Part shown: in pieces, positions 4,900-11,074 of the stretch
How positions within the stretch are numbered: the first letter of the stretch is position 1
How the letters are laid out: every line of letters starts with the position of its first letter
NCBI GenBank assembly: GCA_034003745.1
Contig: JAVEYA010000080.1
Location: 1 to 11,074, forward strand
Source: JAVEYA01 sp034003745
GTDB taxonomy: Bacteria; Bacillota; Peptococcia; DRI-13; PHAD01
Direction of reading: 5' to 3'
DNA length: 11,074 nt
Notes under the pieces: generated by a model
Told to the model about the DNA's origin: nothing
Seen by the model: the letters and a program-made list of their open reading frames with translations, nothing else
The model's database searches: none
Translations under genes and position numbers: made by a program

Positions 4900-6245
4900 G
4901 CGGTATTAAAGAATCTTTTAGCGCTTTCGCGTTTGAGGAAGTAATGAAACTGCTCGCAAAAGACCCCGAACAAAATATTCCCAAGCTAATCAGCTGGCTG
5001 GAAAAAGTCCCTACAACCAAAGCCTATCGGGTTGGTTTAAAAAATTTCAAGGAACAGTCGAATGACCCCGATTTTAACTGGCTCAAATATACCAAAAAAA
5101 TTCTCACTGAACTTCATCCGAATGTCCGCAAAAAATTTTTATATAATTTCTTTGTACAGGCAACCTTCCTGGGCAGACCAAAGGCCTATAAGTCACAGGA
5201 TAAATATGACTGCAATGTTCCCTGGGCAATCTTAATGGATCCGACTACGGCCTGCAACCTCAGATGCATCGGCTGCTGGGCAGGTGAGTATGAGAAAACC
5301 AACGCTTTGTCTTTCGAGGAACTGGACAATATTATTCAACAGGGCAAAGAACTGGGCATCTATATGTACCTCTATTCCGGCGGCGAACCGCTAATGCGTA
5401 AAGATGACCTGATCCGGCTGGCGGAAAAGCATGCTGACTGTGCCTTTCTTTCTTTTACCAACGGCACTTTGTTTGATAAGGATTTTATCAAGGAGGTTGT
5501 CAGGGTAGGCAACCTGGTTTTTGCCATCAGTATTGAAGGGTTTGAAGCATTCACCGACATGCGCCGCGGCGCCGGCACCTATCAAAGAGTCATTGCCGGC
5601 ATGGATCTCTTAAGGGAAGCCGGGGTAGGCTTCGGCTATTCGGTCTGCTATCACAGTAGAAATACGGAGGATGTCTCCTCGGATGAATTTGTGGATTACA
5701 TGATTGAAAAGGGCGCCCGCTTTGCCTGGTATTTTACCTACGTTCCCATCGGCAAAAACAGCGTCATTGACCTTTTGGCCACCCCGCAGCAGCGGGCCTA
5801 TATGTATCACCGCATCCGGGAGATTCGGGCCGCGAAACCTTTATTTGCCCTTGATTTCTGGAATGACGGAGAATATACCGATGGCTGTATCGCCGGGGGG
5901 AGAAATTACTTCCACATCAATGCCCACGGCGATATTGAGCCCTGTGCCTTCATCCATTACTCCAACTTGAATATTCGGGAATGCACTTTGCTCGAAGCCT
6001 TAAAATCTCCGCTCTTCCAGCAGTACCGCAAGAATCAACCCTTCCACCATAACCTGCTGCGTCCCTGCCCGCTCATGGATAACCCCGGCAGACTGAAAGA
6101 AATGGTCCATCTGTCCAAAGCCCACTCCACTCAAGGGGTGGACCGCGAAACGGTGGAAGAATTGACCGATAAGATGCAGTATCATTCCCGGCTGTGGGCC
6201 AAGGAGGCCGATAAAATCTGGGAAGACAAATGCAAGCACGCATAG
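4896..6245 (+). CDS. Radical SAM protein with SPASM-like C-terminus, function unknown
   Basis: This 449-aa predicted enzyme should bind a 4Fe-4S cluster and S-adenosylmethionine to start radical chemistry. The cluster motif CxxxCxxC is CNLRCIGC (C120, C124, C127), followed by the SAM-binding glycines SGGEP (161-165). A C-terminal SPASM/twitch-like region has C331 (GCIAGG), the GDIEPC motif with C350, C363 and C391 (PCPLMDNP), suggesting an auxiliary cluster. The N-terminal 110 residues are a helical extension with no recognised domain. No signal peptide or membrane segment is seen. ATG 4896 is preceded by a strong AAGGAGGGA. The gene stands alone on the plus strand, converging on the thioesterase with only 29 bp between the stops. 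No precursor peptide gene is nearby, so peptide modification, heme chemistry or lipid chemistry cannot be told apart. Confidence 0.9.
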   Translation: MSGIKESFSAFAFEEVMKLLAKDPEQNIPKLISWLEKVPTTKAYRVGLKNFKEQSNDPDFNWLKYTKKILTELHPNVRKKFLYNFFVQATFLGRPKAYKSQDKYDCNVPWAILMDPTTACNLRCIGCWAGEYEKTNALSFEELDNIIQQGKELGIYMYLYSGGEPLMRKDDLIRLAEKHADCAFLSFTNGTLFDKDFIKEVVRVGNLVFAISIEGFEAFTDMRRGAGTYQRVIAGMDLLREAGVGFGYSVCYHSRNTEDVSSDEFVDYMIEKGARFAWYFTYVPIGKNSVIDLLATPQQRAYMYHRIREIRAAKPLFALDFWNDGEYTDGCIAGGRNYFHINAHGDIEPCAFIHYSNLNIRECTLLEALKSPLFQQYRKNQPFHHNLLRPCPLMDNPGRLKEMVHLSKAHSTQGVDRETVEELTDKMQYHSRLWAKEADKIWEDKCKHA

Positions 6246-6274
6246 TATGCGCCTGTAGGTGCTTCCGGACAGTC

Positions 6275-6679
6275 TTACAGAGTCATAAAGCGAGCAGCCG
6301 CTTTCGCGGCCACCGTCCCGTCTTCTAAAAGAATCCGTCCTGCTGTATCATAGAGACGCTTGTGCTGGGCGGTTATCCAGCCTTCGGCGCGCAGCTGTTG
6401 ATGCAGCGGGATTTTCTTTTTAAAGCGCACTTCCAGCCGGACCGTCATGGCCGCAACTCCTTGGACCAGCATGCAGTTGGACATCACCTCATCCAGAAGG
6501 GTACTGGTAATGCCGCCATGAATAATACCCGGATAGCCCTGGTGGGCCTCCCCGGGGGTAAATAGCGCATAAATGCGGTCGCCGTCCTGCTGAAATTTTA
6601 GTTTCAACCCTTGGGGATTCTGTTCGCCGCAGCCAAAACAGTGATGATTGTAACTTAAGAGCTCCTTTGCTTCCTTCAT
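6275..6679 (-). CDS. PaaI-type hotdog-fold thioesterase
   Basis: A 134-aa cytoplasmic protein of the PaaI/4HBT thioesterase superfamily, whose members hydrolyse acyl-CoA thioesters. The diagnostic helix motif is HGGITSTLLDEVM (54-66), with the HGG turn and an acidic pair D63/E64 in the catalytic region. The N-terminal NHHCFGCGEQNPQGLKL is typical of one branch of these small proteins and contains C14 and C17. Length matches a single hotdog domain, expected to work as an oligomer. ATG 6679 has AGGTGAA 4-5 bases upstream. Substrate cannot be predicted. It appears to be a single-gene unit after the hppA terminator and faces the radical SAM gene tail to tail. Confidence 0.88.
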   Translation of the reverse strand: MKEAKELLSYNHHCFGCGEQNPQGLKLKFQQDGDRIYALFTPGEAHQGYPGIIHGGITSTLLDEVMSNCMLVQGVAAMTVRLEVRFKKKIPLHQQLRAEGWITAQHKRLYDTAGRILLEDGTVAAKAAARFMTL

Positions 6680-6712
6680 TCATTTCACCTGCCGCTCGTG
6701 TAATTAAATGTA

Positions 6713-6721
6713 ATTATAACA
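6713..6721 (-). promoter_or_regulatory. Candidate extended -10 promoter of the thioesterase gene
   Basis: On the minus strand TGTTATAAT (6721-6713) is an extended -10 with a perfect TATAAT. The matching -35 would fall inside the preceding terminator hairpin and is poor. The predicted leader is about 27 nt. Confidence 0.35.
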
Positions 6722-6722
6722 C

Positions 6723-6751
6723 AAAACGTCCTCCGGACCGGAGGACGTTTT
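6723..6751 (-). terminator. Strong terminator after hppA
   Basis: AAAACGTCCTCCGG and CCGGAGGACGTTTT form a near-continuous palindrome of 14-base arms with a one-base centre, folding as a stem of about 13 bp. The run TTTTGTGTT follows on the minus strand. It lies 51 bp after the hppA stop and probably ends the gpmI-eno-secG-hppA transcript. Confidence 0.85.
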
Positions 6752-6801
6752 TATGCTGTTGTCTTGACTGCTCAAAAATCCGAAGGTCGGGCGCTCGTCC
6801 T

Positions 6802-8814
6802 CTACATCATGAAGAGGGGAGCGAATACCAAGGCCACAATGGTCATCAGCTTGATTAAAATATTGATGGAAGGACCGGAAGTATCCTTGAAGGGGTCGCC
6901 GACGGTGTCGCCGTTTACTGCGGCCGCGTGAGCCGGGGAACCTTTGCCGCCGTAATTACCGGCTTCGATATATTTCTTGGCATTATCCCAGGCCCCGCCG
7001 GCATTGGCCATCATGACCGCCAGCAGGAATCCGGATACGGTAGCGCCGGCCAGCATGCCGCCCAGGGCTTCTTTGCCGAGACCCGGAAGCAGGCCCACGA
7101 CCAATGGCGCCGCAATCGCCAGGATGCCGGGTAAAACCATTTCTTTGATGGCGGCAGCGGTGCTGATGCTGACGCAGGAAGTATAATCGGGCTTGGCCTT
7201 TCCTTCCATCAGGCCGGGGATGGTCTTAAACTGTCTTCTAACTTCCTCAATCATCTGGAAAGCGGCTCTGCCCACAGCTTTCATCGTCATAGAGGAGAAG
7301 AGATAAGGCAGCATAGCGCCGATAAACAAGCCCGCCACAACCGCAGGGTTCATCAGGTCAATTTTAGTAATACCGGCGACGGCAGTATACGCTGAAAACA
7401 AAGCCAGCGCGGTCAGCGCCGCGGAACCGATGGCAAAACCTTTGCCGATGGCGGCGGTGGTATTGCCGACAGCATCCAAAGCGTCGGTGATTTTTCTTAC
7501 TTTCGGATCCAGACCGGCCATTTCCGCAATGCCGCCGGCATTATCGGAAATCGGGCCGTAAGCGTCCACAGCTACGACCATCCCTGTGGTGGAGAGCATC
7601 CCCACCGCGGCCAGAGCAATGCCGTACAGTCCGGCAAATTTATAGGAGAGCAGAATCGCGATGACAATAACGATAACCGGCAGTGCCGTACTCAGCATCC
7701 CGCTGGCAAAGCCTTCAATGATATTGGTGGCTGCGCCGGTTTGCGAAGCCTTGGCTATTTCCTGAACCGGTTTATAATCGCCGGAGGTATAGTATTCTGT
7801 TATCTTGCCGATGATTACGCCGGCCACAAGTCCGGCCACCGTGGCAATAAATACGCCTGTTCCCGTGACCGCTCCCTCTGCGGGCAGCAGGTTGGTCGCC
7901 AAAAAATAGGTTGCGATAACGGAGAGAATGGCCGCGACGTAAGTACCCATATTTAAAGCTTTAGAAGCATTAGCGCCTTCATCTGTCCGTACAAAGAACG
8001 TCCCGATAATGGAGGCCACCACGCCCGCCGCCGCAATCAAAACAGGCAGCAGAATACCGTTTTGACCGAGGCCTAAGGAAACAGCCAGCGCCATACCGGC
8101 AATAATCGAGCCGACATAAGACTCGAACAGGTCCGCCCCCATGCCGGCCACGTCGCCGACATTGTCCCCGACATTATCGGCAATAACAGCCGGGTTGCGG
8201 GGGTCGTCTTCCGGAATACCGGCTTCTACTTTACCGACCAGGTCGGCGCCGACATCAGCAGCCTTGGTATAAATACCGCCGCCTACGCGTCCGAACAAGG
8301 CGATTGAACTGGCGCCCAAAGCGAACCCGTTAATGACGGTAGGATTATCAAAAAGAAAAGTGACAATACCGAGGCCGACCAAACCCAGACCAACTACGGA
8401 CATACCCATAACCGCCCCGCCGGAAAAAGCTATGCCTAAAGCCTTATTGGCGCTTTCCTGGGCTGCGTTCGCTGTCCGGACATTAGCTTTGGTCGCTACA
8501 TTCATGCCGATGTATCCCGCGCCAACCGAGCAAACAGCGCCAATGACAAAGGCAATCGCTGTCTGTGGCTGCAGGCTCTCAGCCCCCGGCGTCAGGAAAC
8601 CGGCGATGGTAATAAACGCGGCTACCGCAATGATAAAGACTACCAGGGTTTTGTATTCTCTGTATAAAAAAGCCATGGCCCCTTCATGGATGGCATGCGC
8701 AATTTCTTTCATGGCGTCGTTACCGGGATCTACCTTATTAATACGGGCAGCCAGATAATAAGCAAAAATGAGGGCAAGTACCCCGGCCAAGGGCGCCCAA
8801 ATCGTGAAATTCAT
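6802..8814 (-). CDS. hppA: Membrane-bound ion-translocating pyrophosphatase, K+-dependent type
   Basis: HppA (670 aa, about 16 membrane helices) hydrolyses pyrophosphate and pumps Na+ and/or H+ across the membrane. The catalytic motifs are clear: the substrate loop GGGIYTKAADVGADLVGKVE (178-197), DNVGDNVGDVAGMGADLFES (213-232), and late acidic motifs near DAYGPISDNAGGIAEMAG (417-434). GNTTAAIGKG (450-459) has Ala454 where K+-independent enzymes carry Lys, which marks the K+-dependent subfamily. Glu231 (LFESY) sits where the Na+-pumping Thermotoga enzyme has its gate glutamate, not shifted as in plant H+ pumps, so Na+ transport is possible; the ion is not proven. ATG 8814 follows AAGGAGGAAAAGAAGAG. 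It starts 34 bp after secG and is likely cotranscribed with the glycolytic genes. Confidence 0.97.
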   Translation of the reverse strand: MNFTIWAPLAGVLALIFAYYLAARINKVDPGNDAMKEIAHAIHEGAMAFLYREYKTLVVFIIAVAAFITIAGFLTPGAESLQPQTAIAFVIGAVCSVGAGYIGMNVATKANVRTANAAQESANKALGIAFSGGAVMGMSVVGLGLVGLGIVTFLFDNPTVINGFALGASSIALFGRVGGGIYTKAADVGADLVGKVEAGIPEDDPRNPAVIADNVGDNVGDVAGMGADLFESYVGSIIAGMALAVSLGLGQNGILLPVLIAAAGVVASIIGTFFVRTDEGANASKALNMGTYVAAILSVIATYFLATNLLPAEGAVTGTGVFIATVAGLVAGVIIGKITEYYTSGDYKPVQEIAKASQTGAATNIIEGFASGMLSTALPVIVIVIAILLSYKFAGLYGIALAAVGMLSTTGMVVAVDAYGPISDNAGGIAEMAGLDPKVRKITDALDAVGNTTAAIGKGFAIGSAALTALALFSAYTAVAGITKIDLMNPAVVAGLFIGAMLPYLFSSMTMKAVGRAAFQMIEEVRRQFKTIPGLMEGKAKPDYTSCVSISTAAAIKEMVLPGILAIAAPLVVGLLPGLGKEALGGMLAGATVSGFLLAVMMANAGGAWDNAKKYIEAGNYGGKGSPAHAAAVNGDTVGDPFKDTSGPSINILIKLMTIVALVFAPLFMM

Positions 8815-8847
8815 CTCTTCTTTTCCTCCTTCAAAAGCTGCTGCTTG

Positions 8848-9069
8848 TTATAGTATGGACAATAAAAGCGTCAGAACCATAAAGGCGATGGCAAAAATCG
8901 TAGAAAGCTTACTCAAAAAATCATCCAGACCTTTTTTCTTGCCAAATACGGTCTCAGCGCCGCCGGCAATAGCTCCGGACAAGCCCGCGCTCTTACCCGA
9001 CTGCATAAGGACTCCGGCTATAAGTCCGATCGATGCTATAATCTGTAAAATAAATACCGCTGTTTTCAA
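8848..9069 (-). CDS. secG: Protein translocase subunit SecG (TTG start)
   Basis: SecG (73 aa) is the small, non-essential partner of SecY and SecE in the plasma-membrane protein export channel. Two hydrophobic helices are visible: about residues 3-22 (AVFILQIIASIGLIAGVLMQ) and 54-73 (LSTIFAIAFMVLTLLLSIL). They are joined by the typical Gly-rich loop SGKSAGLSGAIAGGAETVFG followed by basic KKK. The start codon is TTG at 9069, 8 bases after a full AAGGAGGTG. An ATG at 9074 between the two is out of frame and stops after two codons. Placement between eno and downstream genes is the classical Firmicute arrangement, 67 bp after eno. Confidence 0.95.
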   Translation of the reverse strand: MKTAVFILQIIASIGLIAGVLMQSGKSAGLSGAIAGGAETVFGKKKGLDDFLSKLSTIFAIAFMVLTLLLSIL

Positions 9070-9136
9070 GGCATTACACCTCCTTCTGAATTACCATGGC
9101 TATTTTAACACAATGACAGAGGCGATACAACTTTTT

Positions 9137-10420
9137 TCATCTTAAGTTATAAAACGTGTCCAATCCTTTGTAGAGGGCCGTTTCGTCCAGTTCTTCCTCG
9201 ATTCTTAAGAGCTGGTTATATTTCGCTACGCGGTCGGTCCGGGACGGCGCGCCTGTTTTGATCTGCCCGGCGTTAACCGCCACCACCAGATCGGCAATAG
9301 TCACGTCTTCGGTTTCCCCGGAGCGGTGTGAAACTACCGCCGTATAGCCGGCTTTTTTGGCCATTTCAATGGTTTCCAGCGTCTCCGTCAACGTACCGAT
9401 CTGATTGACTTTGACCAGGATGCTGTTGGCCACGCCTAGCTGAATGCCCCGGGAGAGCTTTTCCGTATTGGTGACGAACAGATCGTCCCCGACAATTTGC
9501 AGTTTTTTCCCTAAAACACGGGTCATTTCCTGCCAGCCCTCCCAATCGTCTTCGGAGAGGCCGTCCTCAATGGAAACAATCGGGTATTTCTCCAGCAGGG
9601 CCGCATAGTATTCCACCATTTGCGCCGAAGTTTTTTTCAGTCCTTCCCCGGCCAGATGGTAGGCCCCCTCCTGATAGAGTTCTGTGGCCGCCACATCGAG
9701 ACCCAGCATAATATCTTCACCCGGCTTGTAACCGGCGGCGGAAATAGCCTCTACGATTACGCTCAGGGCTTCTTCATTGGAGCTTAAGTTCGGCGCGAAA
9801 CCGCCCTCATCTCCTACGGCCGTATTATAGCCTTTCTTTTTCAGGACCGCTTTGAGATGGTGAAATACTTCCGTGCCCATCCGCAGGGCTTCCGCAAAAG
9901 AAGCCGCGCCCACCGGCAGCACCATGAACTCCTGAATATCCACGTTGTTATCGGCATGTTTGCCGCCATTTAAGATATTCATCATCGGTACGGGCAGCTG
10001 CCGGGCATTGGCGCCGCCCAGGTAACGGTACAATGGCAGGCCCGCGTAATCGGCGGCGGCCTTAGCCACAGCCAGGGAGACCCCCAGCAGAGCATTCGCT
10101 CCCAGATTGCCCTTGTTGGGCGTACCGTCCAGCTCCAGGAGCTTCCTGTCTATGGCGGCTTGCTCCAATGCGTCTTCACCAATTAAAGCCGGCGCGATCA
10201 CCGTGTTCACATTGGTAACCGCCTTAATTACGCCTTTGCCTAAGAATCTGCTTTTATCCTCATCCCGCAGTTCCACCGCTTCATATGCGCCGGTGGAAGC
10301 GCCGGAGGGCACCGCTGCGCGGCCGAAAGAGCCATCCTCTAAAAGCACGTCGACTTCTACCGTAGGATTGCCCCGGGAATCCAGAATCTCACGGGCATAA
10401 ATATCTGCGATTAAACTCAT
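9137..10420 (-). CDS. eno: Enolase (phosphopyruvate hydratase)
   Basis: Enolase (427 aa) converts 2-phosphoglycerate to phosphoenolpyruvate in the cytoplasm. The family is unmistakable: N-terminal AREILDSRGNPTVEVDV, the mobile loop SGASTGAYEAVELRD (39-53), acid residue E205 in GDEGGF, Mg2+ ligands D242 (LGLDVAA), E285 (SIEDGLS) and D312 (VGDDLFVTN), catalytic K337 in the signature ILVKVNQIGTLTET (334-347), and SHRSGETED (364-372). Length is typical and no key residue is missing. ATG 10420 follows AAAGGAGG by 7 bases. It is 29 bp downstream of gpmI, the previous glycolytic enzyme, so the two are almost certainly in one operon. Confidence 0.98.
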   Translation of the reverse strand: MSLIADIYAREILDSRGNPTVEVDVLLEDGSFGRAAVPSGASTGAYEAVELRDEDKSRFLGKGVIKAVTNVNTVIAPALIGEDALEQAAIDRKLLELDGTPNKGNLGANALLGVSLAVAKAAADYAGLPLYRYLGGANARQLPVPMMNILNGGKHADNNVDIQEFMVLPVGAASFAEALRMGTEVFHHLKAVLKKKGYNTAVGDEGGFAPNLSSNEEALSVIVEAISAAGYKPGEDIMLGLDVAATELYQEGAYHLAGEGLKKTSAQMVEYYAALLEKYPIVSIEDGLSEDDWEGWQEMTRVLGKKLQIVGDDLFVTNTEKLSRGIQLGVANSILVKVNQIGTLTETLETIEMAKKAGYTAVVSHRSGETEDVTIADLVVAVNAGQIKTGAPSRTDRVAKYNQLLRIEEELDETALYKGLDTFYNLR

Positions 10421-10449
10421 ACTAAATCCTCCTTTATATATACCGGCAG

Positions 10450-11074
10450 TTAAGTCTGCCAGTCTTTCAGCAATACTTTTCCCGTCATTTCCGCAGGTTT
10501 GGCCAGCCCCAGGAGGGCCAGCACCGTCGGCGCAATATCCTCCAGGCTGCCTGGATGGAGACTTAAGTTGCGCAAATCTTCTCCCACCAGAATGAAGGGC
10601 ACCGTATTGGAGGTATGCGCGGTCACCATTTGCCGGCTTTGTTTATCCACCATGCATTCCGCATTGCCATGGTCGGCCGTAATCACGACCACGCCGCCCT
10701 TGGAGAGAACTGCCCCGGTGAGCCTGTCCAGGCATTTGTCCACTGTTTCTATCGCCGACACGGCCGCGTCCATGATTCCGGTATGCCCGACCATATCGGG
10801 GTTGGCATAATTAATTACCATAAAATCATATATACCGCTATTGATTGCTTCCAGGGCCTTATCGGTAATCTCCACCGCACTCATTTCCGGCTGCAAATTA
10901 TAGGTGGCCACCTGCGGCGAAGGCACCAGGATGCGCTCCTCCTGGGGATAGGGATTCACCAGGCCGCCATTGAAAAAGAAAGTGACATGGGCATATTTCT
11001 CGGTTTCCGCAATCCGCACTTGTCTTTTTCCTGCCTTCGAGAGCACCTCTCCCAGGGTATTGTCCAGTTTTTGC
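10450..11074 (-). CDS. gpmI: 2,3-bisphosphoglycerate-independent phosphoglycerate mutase, 5' end beyond window
   Basis: The C-terminal 207 residues of the Mn2+-dependent mutase that interconverts 3- and 2-phosphoglycerate; the full protein is usually about 510 aa, so some 60 percent lies outside the window. The frame stays open to the edge (NTLGEVLSKAGKRQVRIAET, then YAHVTFFFNGG). Metal-binding residues of the alkaline-phosphatase-like domain are visible in NYANPDMVGHTG, ITADHGNAE and TAHTSNTVPF. The TAA stop is 29 bp before eno, so the products act in consecutive glycolytic steps from one transcript. No frameshift is seen in the visible part. Confidence 0.97.
   Translation of the reverse strand, partial: QKLDNTLGEVLSKAGKRQVRIAETEKYAHVTFFFNGGLVNPYPQEERILVPSPQVATYNLQPEMSAVEITDKALEAINSGIYDFMVINYANPDMVGHTGIMDAAVSAIETVDKCLDRLTGAVLSKGGVVVITADHGNAECMVDKQSRQMVTAHTSNTVPFILVGEDLRNLSLHPGSLEDIAPTVLALLGLAKPAEMTGKVLLKDWQT

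Noticed and set aside
8333..8758. Plus-strand frame of 141 codons opposite hppA
   Set aside because: It is a shadow of the membrane protein gene, low in complexity and without a ribosome binding site.

Overview
The window looks like chromosomal DNA of an anaerobic, low-to-medium GC Firmicute, most likely in Clostridia or Negativicutes. The evidence is the gpmI-eno-secG ... rnr-smpB-ssrA gene order, strong AGGAGG-type ribosome binding sites, a K+-dependent membrane pyrophosphatase and a tmRNA tag ending in YALAA. The exact genus cannot be told from the sequence. Nearly all genes lie on the minus strand, so the story reads from high to low coordinates.

Right end (11074 to about 6720, minus strand): the C-terminal part of phosphoglycerate mutase (gpmI), then enolase (eno), the SecYEG subunit SecG, and a complete membrane-bound pyrophosphatase (hppA). 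They are tightly spaced and end at a strong hairpin terminator at 6723-6751. Next is a small minus-strand hotdog-fold thioesterase, which converges on a plus-strand radical SAM/SPASM-like protein (4896-6245) of unknown function with its own promoter and a roughly 165-nt leader.

Middle (4549 to 1035, minus strand): rnr (RNase R), smpB and ssrA (tmRNA), the trans-translation module. SmpB and tmRNA rescue stalled ribosomes, and RNase R degrades the faulty mRNA. smpB and ssrA each appear to have their own promoter.

Main discovery: the ssrA gene is split. A 276-nt group I intron without an ORF (1052-1327) interrupts the T-loop of the tRNA-like domain. P1, P2, P3, P4, P6, P7, P8 and two P7.1/P7.2-like hairpins can be assigned by eye. 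The splice sites obey the group I rules (U before the 5' site, G at the intron end). Splicing rebuilds a perfect T-arm and a 350-nt tmRNA with an encoded CCA end. A short interspersed-repeat-like sequence lies just upstream of the ssrA promoter.

Left end (1034 to 1): a tmRNA terminator, an AT-rich intergenic stretch, and a gene running off the window for an HTH-Fic protein. Its Fic active-site motif is altered at two normally conserved positions (HPFIYGNGSTGR instead of HPFx[D/E]GNGRxxR), so its activity is in doubt.
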